This document shows positions 23,211 through 34,124 of a stretch of DNA of 64,000 nucleotides, in pieces. Origin of the DNA: Plasmopara viticola (taxonomy: Eukaryota > Oomycota > Peronosporomycetes > Peronosporales > Peronosporaceae); the NCBI GenBank assembly GCA_001695595.3, contig MBPM02000159.1:30965-94964 (forward strand), given 5' to 3'. The notes below the pieces were generated by a model. That model had not been told where the DNA came from. It saw only the letters and a program-made list of their open reading frames with translations, and searched no databases. The translations under genes were made by a program, and so were the position numbers. How positions within the stretch are numbered: the first letter of the stretch is position 1; each line of letters begins with the position of its first letter.

Positions 23211-23567
23211 CCCGAAGATACAAAATTTTCGTCCTTAAGCACAAACAGACGTTTGGGCTCGATAAGACGAGCAATCCTGCGATGTATGAGGTAGCGCAGC
23301 GTTGGGAAGCTTCGTCTTAACGATGTGGAGTGAATTCCGTTTGGACTTTCAATCTTTGGTGCAGGAGTCATGGCTGGAGCGGACCCAGTCGTCCATTACC
23401 GAGCAATGATCGCGTTCGCAGTGGCACGCTGTTTGCACACATACGCTTATGCGACTGCGATGCAGCCATTGCGCTCACTGAGTCATGGTGTGAGTGTGGC
23501 AGCTACGTTCTCTGGCGTCGGCAATGCTGTGAGCGCTATAACGGTTTATTATGCGCCGCAGATCTAG
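23205..23567 (+). pseudogene. MAPEG (microsomal glutathione S-transferase-like) pseudogene
   Basis: The 3' two thirds of the gene at 43561-44013, on the opposite strand. It starts at the codons for PPEDTKFSS, with one or more frameshifts and in-frame stops before the segment encoding GAGVMAGADPVVHYRAM. The last 65 codons (from 23370) are open and nearly match the functional gene, ending in ...GVGNAVSAITVYYAPQI, a few residues longer. The N-terminal transmembrane region is missing. It lies on the far side of palindrome B from the intact gene, in mirrored orientation. Confidence 0.85.
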
Positions 23568-23929
23568 GCTAGGAAGATGACAAGGACAATATACAGCCGA
23601 CGAGTTGCATGCAAAAAGAAGCTGCGGTTGTCGTTTCGAGGACAATGTTTTTCTAAGTACTTTAATTTCGCACTCACCCAGTGGTCATATTCGGTAGCAG
23701 TGTTGACGCGTAAAAAGGCATTTGCATCAAATGAGACAATGCAATGCAAAACGTTGATGACACGAAACCTGTACGTACAAAAATAAGTACACTGATGAGA
23801 CAGATATTTGCTATCGTTAGCTCATTTAGCCTCATAAAAACATATGCTTGCGTCGCACCCATTTTGCTTTTTTTCTACCGTGCGGCTGCTGGGTGGTCGA
23901 TATCGTTCCATTGCATACACAAAGACTGC

Positions 23930-24215
23930 TCTTTGGTGTTACTTGGATTTCCGTTTTGTGGATACTATTGAGAAGATGGGTCTGCCATGAGGTAGTATAG
24001 ACAAGAATACTCCTAATTAGAGAGGCTGCTCACATTTGTTGCGTGGACGTCTTGTCGTGTGGACCATATGTAGATGGTTTTTGCGTTCAATGGTGCGGCA
24101 TTGGACCTCGCGACAGGTTCAAAGAAAGTAACGAACTTGCGTTATCAAGGATATACTACCGGCATTTTATGTAAACAAAAGCTTTGCAAACATGGATAGC
24201 CTACCAAAATTCAAT
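23930..24215 (+). repeat. Direct repeat, copy 2, downstream of the MAPEG pseudogene
   Basis: Second copy of 22940-23210. The stretch just before it (23650-24000) also resembles parts of the palindrome spacers, for example the sequence around TTGCATACACAAAGA, so this may be an end of a wider dispersed repeat. Confidence 0.7.
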
Positions 24216-24346
24216 AAGCCTTTTTTCTTTCGCTCTCATGTGGTCGTTACCCGTCCGAGGTGGCAAATTATCTAAGTAAATACGGCTTCTGCAGCTCAAG
24301 CACGACCAGGAGCTCACTTTTCTTTTTGCACTGCAAGTGGTGAAGC

Positions 24347-24517
24347 ATGCGTCGATCGTGCGTTTTCGTCCTCATTCTAGCTACATTACTCGCCACTGGT
24401 CACGGTGAATTAAAAAAAAAGGCTGTTGCTAGCTCACATCCCTTACCGCCAGGACATCCTATCATTCGCACTGGTCCCGAGGACCCTAATAATCGTGGTT
24501 CCCGAGCTCATGGATGA
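24347..24517 (+). CDS. Candidate secreted peptide, 56 residues, possibly a truncated effector
   Basis: ATG at 24347 to TGA at 24515. The first 20 or so residues (MRRSCVFVLILATLLATGHG) look like a cleavable signal peptide: two Arg, a hydrophobic core, then small residues. The mature part is short and basic-Pro-rich (SSHPLPPGHPIIRTGPEDP) and ends at a stop that may be a frameshift or nonsense mutation. Open sequence continues in another frame from 24514. No RxLR or dEER motif and no LFLAK motif are visible, so assignment to a known effector class is not supported. It may be a decayed effector gene or a genuine small secreted protein. Confidence 0.45.
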   Translation: MRRSCVFVLILATLLATGHGELKKKAVASSHPLPPGHPIIRTGPEDPNNRGSRAHG

Positions 24518-24699
24518 CAAGTCGGGGATTAAGCGTCGTGGAATGCACCTTTAAAACCATCCAAGCAAGACAAGTTGACTCATTGAAAGCCAAAGCTAAA
24601 GAGAAACCAAAGCCGAAATTTCGTACTGCTTTAGTAACAAAAACAATATATTGTACCTCCAAGTTAGTTTACTCATTCAAATCATTTGCTTTGTTTTTT

Positions 24700-26470
24700 T
24701 GATGGAGAAAAATAGTGCGGTCTGAGATATAATTTCGTCTACCAAGCACAATTTTTGATGTTATCGATCGCTGCTAACGAAAGTATGCCACGTGCTTTTG
24801 AACTTTCCGTTAGCGCTTGATCGGGTAAAACTCATTAACAAATGAGTAGCCAGAGGTTCAGGCGCACATGAAGCCCGTCTTGTGTATCTAGCCAAAGGAG
24901 CGAGACCCCAATAGCACTTAAACGTAGCTTGAGCAATGCCTCGGTCAAGTTCGCTCTTTGAGTATGGTAAGTAGCGATCAAAGGGCCGTTTCGCAAAGAA
25001 ATCGACGCTACTCCTTGCGTATTGAGGTAGGATCTGCTTGAATTCTCGACAAGGCTAAGGCAGTCAGGTACGAAACACTCATGCTAGTACAAAACTGCTT
25101 TTCACGATAAATTAACAAATTTCTTCGAGTAATTGTGACAAATTTTGCTTTATCATGTAAACGAACCGCAAGTGGTCTGGTGAGAGTATACGAAATGCAC
25201 GGGCCATGCCACCCGCCAGTACTCGCACGGGAAAATGACGCACTATGTATTCAATACCGCGGCATTCCGCATACACCAATAACGTTGATTAAAAGTAATA
25301 GCATGTCAGTGTATGTCACATTACAAGTTGTTACCGCCCGTCTCAATGTTGTACTTGCACGCCTGTATGTAGATGTGTGATCTTGTCGATCTTGTTAAGC
25401 GCAAAGAATCACGGGGATGGATTTGTCGTATCTTGATTCGCTCACTGCTCGACAACTTTTGACGTCGAAGGGTGCTAACATTTGCAAAAGTTAAACACCA
25501 CGGACATATTTGCATGATAGTCATCTTATGAGTCAAACTTTGCATCATTTCTCAAACCTCACGTCAACGAAATTCTTGAAAAGTAGGGTGGTTCAGGAGT
25601 TCGAAAGGCAGCAAGGCATGTGCGCCTGGACCTCTGAGAAACTAATTTCTAAACCGAGCGAAAAGTCCCATTATACGTAACATACTTTCGTTAGCAGCGA
25701 TCGATAGTATCAAGAATTGTGCTTGGTAGCTTCAATAATCAGATGGAAATGTTTCTTGAACAAATTCATTCTGAGACCGCTAGATTTTTCTTCATGGAAA
25801 ATGAAATACAAGCCATCATTTTCACGGACTAAAAGTCCAACCATACGTGGCATACTTTTGTTAGCAGCGATCAATAACATCAAACATTGTGCTTGGTAGA
25901 TGGAATTGTTTCTTGCAAGAATTGAATCTCAGACCGCAATATTTTTCTCCATGAAAGTCAAAACACCTCTTTGGATGTGAAAGCGGACTTAGGAGAAAAA
26001 TGTAGTAGTCTTGTTACTTAAATAGTAACTGGACATGCATTTCCATTTAACCTCTTACCCCATTGCAGAATATAGGCTTCAGACGATATCTGTGTAGATT
26101 GGCGGTTTGTCGGTTGAAGGCATCTCTGATCTTGTTGTACTTCTTCATAAATATGCCCACAGGTAAATGAAATTGTTATTTATCGGCTTTGGTACAGCAG
26201 CAATTCTCTCAAATCCTTTGGCTATCAATGAGTTAACATGTCTCGCTGGCATGCCAAATTGTCAATTTTCGCGATTGGCTTGCAAGTAACACGCCCTCTC
26301 TTCAGCTGCGGTAGTTTTCTCTCGGAGTTTACTTCGAAGGCGCAAGAGCCTCGACTGACGCTCACGGTACGTGACTGTTCGTGCTGGTCGTAGACTGTCA
26401 CCAAACCACTTGCAGCTGGTGAGCAAAGTTAGCTGCCCATCAGACTTGAAAAGCAAATCGTTATTATATT
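24700..26470. repeat. Unclassified repeat family, copy 1 (diverged), with internal inverted segments
   Basis: The stretch 24890-26470 is a diverged direct copy of parts of 27540-28913 in the left arm of palindrome B, with shared segments around GAGCGAGAC, GGTAAGTAGCGATCAAA and AGACTGTCACCAAACC. A segment at 24720-24885 recurs in inverted orientation at 25605-25790 and again at 25815-25965 (landmark AGCACAATTTTTGATGTTATCG and complement). A conserved frame with a charged helix (YRERQSRLLRLRSKLREKTTAAEERA) appears near 26290-26400. I do not recognise the family. It may be a gene family fragmented by duplication or a non-autonomous transposon. Confidence 0.6.
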
Positions 26471-26665
26471 AGGGGAATCGTTAAACTGCCGGTGTCCTTT
26501 TGGTAAACTGCCGGTACCCCTTGATTTAAGCCAATGAGATTAGTTCATTCTATCAATGGGAGCAGTCTATTTTTGTTAATGAACACAGTGTTTTTTCAAC
26601 CAATAAAAAGAGAAAGCATTACCCATCCGGCACTCCATTTTGTCAACTGCCGGTACTCCTTGTTT
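26471..26665. repeat. Short repeat with reiterated ACTGCCGGTAC motif at the outer edge of palindrome B
   Basis: The motif AACTGCCGGT followed by a CCTT-like tail appears three times in the same direction (near 26484, 26507 and 26645), with a fourth degenerate version near 26625. It is mirrored at 43295-43490. Similarity of the two arms ends within this element, so it marks the palindrome border. Confidence 0.6.
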
Positions 26666-26869
26666 TTTAACTGTAGATCTCTGAGTCAACTGTAGCAAAC
26701 AAATGAATTTGGGTAGGTGATCGGTGAGGAATAAAATCGGCAAAAGCGAAACGAGTTCGGAACCAGCGTCCGCTACGTTGGTGGGATCTCAGGGATCTCC
26801 TTGTACATGTTGTGTAGGAATTGGAGCAGTCTTCGTGGAGATATGCGACCTCGAAGAGGCCATGCGAAC

Positions 26870-27211
26870 CTATGATTGACATGCCTGCCAGTTAAAAGAT
26901 ATCATTTTTTCGAGAGTCACCATTAAATTAGGCAACATTTGTGGATGACACGTAGAATACTGCCTACGAGACATCAAGAGTCTGCTTCCGTCGATTCTAA
27001 AGGCTGCTGAACTTTGCCTAGAGCTGACTGTCTGAAGCCCACCCTCACTGTACGTGGAGCGATACACAGCGAGCGCATGCTTTGGTTTTGTGGTTGGTTC
27101 ACGGCCGAGCAACGATTTGCAAAACGCATCTGCAGCTCTAGGACGCACTGAATTCTGCTCACTTGATGAACTAGGCACGATCGAAGTCGGAGCGCGTGGC
27201 TTGACACTCAT
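26870..27211 (-). CDS. Hypothetical protein, 113 residues (palindrome B, left copy)
   Basis: An open frame starting four bases inside the end of the preceding 151-codon frame (27208-27663), in another phase. The sequence is Ser/Arg/Pro-rich with no recognised domain or membrane segment. The copy at 42754-43095 differs at one residue. It may be a continuation of the upstream protein after a frameshift or intron rather than a separate gene. Confidence 0.3.
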   Translation of the reverse strand: MSVKPRAPTSIVPSSSSEQNSVRPRAADAFCKSLLGREPTTKPKHALAVYRSTYSEGGLQTVSSRQSSAAFRIDGSRLLMSRRQYSTCHPQMLPNLMVTLEKMISFNWQACQS

Positions 27212-27663
27212 TCGAGACTTTGCGATTTCTTGTCGGATTGCGTTATGTCGAGATACTCATCGACATCATCAGGGTTGATGTCATCGTAATCGTTGGGGGC
27301 TCGATAGTCTTCTTCAAGTGGGATGGCGTCGCTGGTGCAATTTGATTGCGAGGCGAGCCCCTGATAACTAAGAAGTCTCAAAACATCGCCAGGTTTTTCG
27401 AGAGACGTGAATATGGGTGTGAGCTCAGGAAGCGGTACCGGCAAGTAGTACTTTCTTTCCTGGCCAGATATTGGCTTGAGCTTGAGTGGTGACTCAAAGA
27501 GGTCGCCATTCACGTAGTCGACACACGAGCGTCCTGGGCGCAGGCGCACACGAAGCCCGTCGTGTGTATTAATCCAAAGGAGCGAGACTCCAATAGCACT
27601 TTGCCGTAGCTCGAGCAATGACTCGGTCAAGTGTACTTTTGAAGTATGGTAAGTAGCGATCAA
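27208..27663 (-). CDS. Hypothetical protein, 151 residues, acidic C-terminus (left copy)
   Basis: The longest frame in the flank of palindrome B. The first 100 residues are of ordinary composition (LLELRQSAIGVSLLWINT, then RLRPGRSCVDYVNGDLF). The end is acidic (DDINPDDVDEYLD). There is no signal peptide or membrane segment. It overlaps by four bases with the 103-codon frame upstream (27660-27971) and with the 113-codon frame downstream, so the three may be parts of one gene joined by introns or broken by frameshifts. The mirror copy at 42302-42757 differs at two residues. Related but decayed sequence lies in copy 1 near 24930-25130. Family not recognised. Confidence 0.4.
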   Translation of the reverse strand: MIATYHTSKVHLTESLLELRQSAIGVSLLWINTHDGLRVRLRPGRSCVDYVNGDLFESPLKLKPISGQERKYYLPVPLPELTPIFTSLEKPGDVLRLLSYQGLASQSNCTSDAIPLEEDYRAPNDYDDINPDDVDEYLDITQSDKKSQSLE

Positions 27664-28913
27664 ACGGCCGTTTTGCAGTGAAATTGACGCTGCTCCTTGC
27701 GAATTGAGGTAGGATCTGTTTGAATTTTCGGCAAGGCGGAGGCAGTCAGGTACGAAACACCCGATTTAAGTCTTGCTCGTACCAAATTGCTTTTTACGTC
27801 TAATGAACAGATTATTCCGATAAATTGTGACAAACTTTGCTTTATAATGTAAACGAATCGCAAGTGGTTTGCTGAGAGTATACGAGTTGCACGGGCATTG
27901 CCACCGGCCAGTAATCGCACGCTAGAATGACGAACTATGTATTCAATACCGCGGCATACCACATACATCAATCACGTTAATCAAAAGTAATAGCACGTCA
28001 CCGTATGTCATATTACTAGTGTGACATCGCCCGTCTCAATGTTGTACTTGCACGCCTGCATGTAAATATTGTCGTTCATGTTAAGCGCAAGGAATCACGG
28101 AGATGGACTTGTCGTCACTTGGTTCGCTCACTGCTCGACAATTTTTGACGTCGAAGGGTTCTAGCATTTGCAAGATTAAACACCACGGGCACATTTGCAC
28201 GACAGTCGTTTTATGAGTCCAACTTTGTAAAATTTCTTGAGCCTCAACAAACGAAATCTTTAGAAAGTAGGGTGGTTCAGGAACTCGAAAGGCAGTAAAA
28301 CATGTGCGCCTGGACCACTGGTACTATTTTTTCGATGAGCTTTACCCGAACTAAAAGTCCGACCATACGTGGCATACTTTCGTTAGCAGCGGTCGATAAC
28401 ATCAAAAATTGTGCTTTGTAGATGGAATTGAATTGGATCTCAGACTGCAATATTTTTCTCCATGGAAGTCAAATGCATTTCCATTTTTAACCTCTTACCC
28501 CATTGCAGTAGATAGACGATATCTGTGTAGATTGGCGGTTTGTTGGCTGAAGGCATCTCTTATTTTGTTATACTTCTTCATAAATATGCCCACAGGTAAA
28601 AGTAATTGTCATTTATCGGCTTTGGTACAGCAGCAATTCTCTCAGATCCTTTGGCTATCAGAGTTAACATGTCTCGCTGGCATGCCAAATTGTCAATTTT
28701 CGCGATTGGCTTGCATGTAATACGCCCTCTCTTCAGCTGAGGCAGTTTTCTCTCGGAGTTTACTTCGAAGGCGCAAGAGCCTCGACTGACGCTCACGGTA
28801 CGTGACTGTTCGTGCTGGTCGTAGACTGTCACCAAACCACTTGCAGATCGTTTGCATTATAGAGCAAAGTTGGCTGCCCATCAGACTTGAAAAGCAGATC
28901 GTTATTATATTAG
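27540..28913. repeat. Unclassified repeat family, copy 2 (left arm of B)
   Basis: Direct copy of parts of 24890-26470. It ends with the same sequence (GATCGTTATTATATTAG) at 28913, next to a short TTAGCATGACT duplication. It encodes the charged helix frame again at 28693-28929. Confidence 0.6.
27660..27971 (-). CDS. Hypothetical protein, 103 residues (left copy)
   Basis: An open frame ending where the 151-codon frame begins. Mirror copy at 41994-42305 with one residue changed. Basic, with a hydrophobic patch (FVYIIKQSLSQFIGIICSLDV). No family recognised. A diverged relative lies around 25080-25270. It may be an upstream exon of the same gene. Confidence 0.3.
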   Translation of the reverse strand: MMYVVCRGIEYIVRHSSVRLLAGGNARATRILSANHLRFVYIIKQSLSQFIGIICSLDVKSNLVRARLKSGVSYLTASALPKIQTDPTSIRKEQRQFHCKTAV

Positions 28914-29086
28914 CATGACTTATTAGCATGACTAATATATAAACAAATTGCTTTTTAGTCTTCGTTAAGCATTGTATTGTATTGTATTACGTTATCGCGT
29001 TGACAAGTTATGCACGTGCTAGGCTCTATGGCATATGGTACGGTATGTCTAAAATAATTACAAATTGCTTATAGTCAGCTAACTTT

Positions 29087-29166
29087 AAGGCTAACGCACT
29101 CAAGTATGACATACTCGTTTAAAACTCGTTTAAAACGGGCATATCATACTTGAGTGCGCTAGCCTT
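29087..29166. repeat. Snap-back hairpin, arms about 35 bp
   Basis: AAGGCTAACGCACTCAAG at the left is the near-perfect reverse complement of the right end (CTTGAGTGCGCTAGCCTT), and pairing continues inward through CATACTCGTTT/AAACGGGCATAT to a very short loop. The mirror copy is at 40805-40884. It could be a transcript hairpin or a tiny foldback element. Confidence 0.7.
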
Positions 29167-29189
29167 GTCAAAAATAGAAACAGATTCTC

Positions 29190-29880
29190 TAATATACACA
29201 AGGAGCAGCGTTGACTTCACTGCAAAACGGCCTTTTGATTGAACCCACTATACTTTGCAAGCTTGACTTAATTTATTGCTCGAGCTAGGATAGATTGCTA
29301 TTAATGTCTCGCTTCGTTGGCTCGACACAATGAAAGGGCTTCATGTGCGCCTGGATTTATGGACGCCAATTCTATATAAGTGCTACTTGAACAAAGCACT
29401 AGCGAGAAATACAATGAATGCAAGCTATACTTTCGTTGGCAGCGACCGATAATACCAAGAAGGTATGGTGCATTCTATCAATTGTTTCTTAGAAGAAATT
29501 GGTTTTGAAATAAAGGATCAAAGTATTTAAGTAACTAAAACCGACCGTCGAAGCCATCGCTGATTTGTGTCAATTCTTCATGAGTCCATAAGCCCACAAA
29601 CAAACAGGTTATATGGTGTTTTTGTATTTGGTAATGCATTAATTCTCTTCGATCCTCTCACTTTCAAAGTGTTTATTTTTCTTGTTCGCGCTTCATGGGG
29701 CAAAGACTTTATTTTCGTGATTGGCTTACTATAGAGCCCATTAATTACAATGGGCGAAGCCACCCTTTCTTCAGCTGCAGCAATTTCCTCTTGAAATTTA
29801 GTTCGAAGACTTTGAGAGCCTTGACTGGCGTCCACGGTACCATGACTATCGACAATGCTGTGACGCAAAGGTTGCATGAG
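29190..29880. repeat. Unclassified repeat family, copy 3 (left arm of B), most diverged
   Basis: Shares with copies 1 and 2 the segments around GGCTTCATGTGCGCCTGG, ACTTTCGTTGGCAGCGA and the charged frame (SLRTKFQEEIAAAEERV; 29578-29877). The protein blocks KPITKIK and GSKRINALP parallel KPIAKID and GSERIAAVP of copy 2, so the three copies descend from one coding ancestor. Confidence 0.55.
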
Positions 29881-29968
29881 CTATTTTTTACAATTCATTT
29901 CCAACGAATAGAGTGACAAAGAAAACGAAGACAGCTTTTAAATAGTACAAGCTCAGTACGCCGTCAGC

Positions 29969-30233
29969 TATTGAGTTGGACCGCTTGGTTGGAAGCAAAT
30001 TGTGAAGTGAATATATATATTGGTCCTTAGTTCGCAAACTGCTTGCTACCTCTAAGCCACTCATTCCATATACTAGATAAACTATACCGGCCACATGGTT
30101 TATCTAGACCAATGAAAACCTTTCGAACCTTTTTAAGGCTTCTAGAAGCGTTTGGAAGCTTCTCCTGTGATGTCACACCGTGAAGTCATGACTATATCAA
30201 AGTATACGTAATCATACAAGCGTAATACCAACA
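29969..30233 (-). repeat. 3' LTR of element B-left
   Basis: 265 bp. A 12-base deletion near the outer end distinguishes it from the 5' LTR and is shared with the 3' LTR of B-right. Confidence 0.87.
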
Positions 30234-30246
30234 CTCCTACGCACCG

Positions 30247-33200
30247 CTAATGCTGGTTGCGCCTTGGTCTGATGCCACTTGCGTATAGCAAGTATTCGAG
30301 TCGCTTTGTCCCTAGTCCCTTAGTCAACATGTCCGCAAGCTGGCCCTCCGTCGATACGTATTTCACCACGATGATGTCTCGGGCCACGTTCTCCCGGATG
30401 AAGTGGTGACGAATGTCGACGTGCTTGGTCCTAGCATTGTAGCCCGCATTATTTGCAAGTTCGATCGCACCTTGATTGGCTTCCCAGACCAACGTGGCTC
30501 CCACTTGCTCATGACCAAGATCCTTGAGCATCGCACGGACCCAAAGCACTTCTTGTGTACACAAGCTTAAAGCCATGTACTCCGCCTCCGCCGAGCGCAA
30601 AGCAACCGTACGCTGATACTTGGACTTAAAGATGACTGGTGCGCCGCCAATCATAACCACCGTCCCTGACACGGAGCGATCGTCAATGTTGCTGCCCGAG
30701 TCTGCGTCTGCGTATGCTGTAGCTTGCACCTCACTAGCGCTGCCGTCATATGTAATCACATACTCACGTGTCGTCTTGAGATACCGAAGAACACGAATGG
30801 CCACCTTCCAATGTTGTTTACCTGGATTCTCCAAAATTCGTGAAAATTGGGTGATGACATACGCCACATCTGGGCGCGTACATGTCGTGATATATAACAC
30901 ACATCCGATCAACGACGTGTACGGTTTCGACTGCATTTCTGCTCTCTCGACTTCCGTCGTTGGTGATTGCATCTTTGACAGCTTTAAACCGGACTCACAT
31001 TAGCCACTGCCTTTGCGTCCTCTTGGTTGAAACGGCTGACCACATCATCGATGTATCGAGTGTGTCGAATCATCAGCGTACTGCCGTTGCGGTCGTGATC
31101 GATCTCCATACCAAGAATAAATTTAGCCTTGCCTAGCTCCTTCATCCGAAAAAACCTCTTGAGTGCTGTCTTGGCCTCTTGGATCTCCCTGCTGGTCTTG
31201 GCGGCAATGATCATGTCTTCAACGTAGAGACACACATAGACGTAGTTGCTATCTCGACTCTTGACGTAGACACACTGATCTGCTCCGCTGCTACAAAATC
31301 CAATCTATAAAAACACAGCATGTATCGTCATGTTCCACGCACTTGCAGCCTGCTTGAGACCGTAGATCGCCTTGTCCAACTTGCACATCATTTTTCTCGG
31401 CATTGGCTATGCCATTTGGCACTTCCATGTACACGACTTCCTTGAGATCACTATTCAGGAACGCGCGTCTGCATCCAGCTGCTCAGTTACGAACCCATTC
31501 GCCACCACCACAGCTAGCACGACCCTGATCGAGTTCTTGTTTGCCACGGGCGAGTACGTCTCGAAGAAGTTGACACCAATTTCTGCTTGAATCCCTTAGC
31601 GACGAGTCGAGCCTTGTAGCGCACCACTTGTTCGTGCTCGTTCCGCTTCTTGGCGGATATATATCTACAACCGATTTTTTTTGGAATGTCTTGTCGTCTT
31701 GGTACCAGCGTCCAGGATCCGTTATCCGCGTGCGCCTTGAGCTCCGCTTGCGTCGCCTTGTTCCATTTGCAATTGTCGCTGCTTTTTAGCGCTTGACTGT
31801 ATGTTGATGGAGCGTCGTCCGCCTCACCAACAGTTGCAGCATAGGCCAATACAGCCTCTGCAATAAGACTTTCATCATCAAATCTTGCACACTTCGGAGA
31901 AGGTGGTTTATCGCTGCTCTTTGACGCGTCTTCACTGCCATCACCATCCTCTAGCATCAGCGCTCTGTCTCGTAAGCGTCTTGATCGATCCATCTCCGGT
32001 TGAAACACCAACCGGTTTTCGTGAAAAGCATGTCTCGGAACGTGATATTCCGTTATCTCATCACCTCTTGTTTCTTGGGTTTCTGGACCTAGTATTTGAG
32101 GTATGATGATATGTATCACATAAAGTCGATTCCATCTCGTCCATCTCGATATCAGAAGCGCTTTCTTCGACATCTTCCATTGTCTCGTCTCTATCTGATT
32201 GACGAACCATCGGAATCACTGCTTCGTCAGTGTCCCAAATATGCTTGACGATTGATTATTTCTTCGATACCATTGTGTCGTATATGCCTTCAACTTCCCG
32301 CTCGTCTAGTCTTATGGAGCGTGATATGACAACCTTCGACCTTTCCAGATCGAACACGCTGTATCCTTTGGTGTTCTTCGCGTACCCGAGGAACATACAC
32401 CGAAAACTCTTTAACTCGAGTTTCGTCCTCTTGGCATCGTCAATATGAGCATAGCCTTGCGATCCAAACACACGCAAATGCTCAATCCTTGGCTTCAACT
32501 GGAAACCCAACTCGAACGGTGTGACGCCCGAATTCGCAGAGTTTGTGGATCTGATGATCAAGTACACAGCCGTACTCACCGCCTCTGCCCACCACTGCAT
32601 GCCGACACCCTTGTAGTACAGCATACTCCTTGCCTTTTCCATGATCGTGCGGTTCATGCGTTCAGCAACGCCGTTCTGCTGCGGGCTATACGGTACTGTC
32701 CGCTGGTGCACGATACCATTACGGGCACATATATCGGCAATCTTCTTGTTGACGAACTCCGGCCCGTTGTCCGACCGTATACACTTTATGCGCTTGCCCC
32801 ATTGATTCTCGTAGAATGCCTTGAACTCGCTAAGTTTTGCGGCCACCTCGCTTTTGTGCTTCATAAAACACGCTACCACAAATCTTGAGTAGTCGTCCAC
32901 GAACGTCAACACGAATCTTGCACCACCCTTTGAGACCGTCTTCATCGGTTCCATCACGTCTGTGTGCACAAGCTCTAACACACGTGACGTTCTTGTCAGT
33001 GGCTGAGACGGGAAGGTATCGGTCTGTTTGCCCTTCATGCAACCACTGCACAGCTTCTTAACGCTCTGCTTCACCGCTGGCATATCGCTCGTAGCGCGCT
33101 GTGTCTTGTCCATACCAGCTTTTCCGGGGTGTCCCAAGCGAGCATGCCAAAGTTCCCACTCATTCATAGCCCCTGAGTATTCCACAAGCCGAGCTTCTTC

Positions 33201-34075
33201 TTGCTCATAATCCTGGAAGGATGCCTTACCAATCTTCTTGCCGCTTGCAATCGCGCGCTTGGCACTCCAAATGACGCAGGATGGGCTTTGATTCTCCACC
33301 CTCATGCCTCGTCCTGCCAATTTTCCAACTGACATCAGTCGTCTATCGAGTTCTGGTATGTGCAGGACCTCGACCATCTTGAACCGTAGACCGTCCGGAC
33401 CTTTCAGTTTGACTGTTCCCACTCCAGCCACTTGCAGCTTCTTACCATTAGCAATAGAGACTTCTTGACCAGTCTTTAACTCCTTGTACTCAAAACGATC
33501 GCTCCGATGTGGTGTCATATGCGACGTAGCCCCAATGTCGATGAGCCATTCTTCGCATCGCAGCTCACCAGCAGCAAACACAGCACCTTCTCCCTCGGCA
33601 TCGCTACGCTTCGGGCCGTCCCGCTTATAGTGTCCGACTTGGCCACATTTAAAACATTGCGAAAGTCATCGACAGGCTCTCCAAGTGTCTGGAGGCCGAC
33701 AACAAGCTCATCAGAAGCATCCAAGTGCTTCGACATCGTCGAACCACTCTCCGTCTTGAAATCATGCAGACGACATGTCATCTCGACACGGTTGTGGAGC
33801 GTGGTTCGGTTGTAGAAGTCCCGCAAGATGACCCACGCGTGCATCGCCGTTGTTGCCGATCGTATCTTGGTCTGGTGTTGCAGCTCTATGCCTTGAGCAA
33901 TGATACCCAGTGCCTTAGCGTCGTTGAACATCCAGGATTCAGTCATCTCTTCCTCTTTCGTGATGACTTGGACGTGCGCCAGCAATCCCTTGCGCGCCAA
34001 CGTCATGCGCATGTTGAACTCCCAGTGGAAGTAGGTTCCGCTACCCAGGAGGACTTGACTTAGCTTGCTTGTCAT
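30247..34075 (-). pseudogene. Defective copia gag-pol of element B-left
   Basis: Gag from 34075 reads through KTESGSTMSKHLDA to EPVDDFR and then hits the shared gag deletion. Protease and integrase form a 441-codon frame (32256-33581); the protease motif reads DIGATSHMT instead of DSGAT. The integrase has RSDNGPEF. This frame ends at a B-specific nonsense codon (VSKK, near 32258). The linker and RT start lie at 31514-32173, RT with an altered YVEDM motif at 30984-31235, and RNase H at 30247-30972. The five-base deletion near 30999 is also B-specific. Confidence 0.9.
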
Positions 34076-34124
34076 GGTGGGCGTGGCGACTGGTGGTCTT
34101 GAAACCTTTTTGCGGCTGTTAAAC

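Noticed and set aside
24347..24700. RxLR or Crinkler effector assignment for the secreted peptide
   Set aside because: No RxLR, dEER or LFLAK motif is visible in any frame after the signal peptide.
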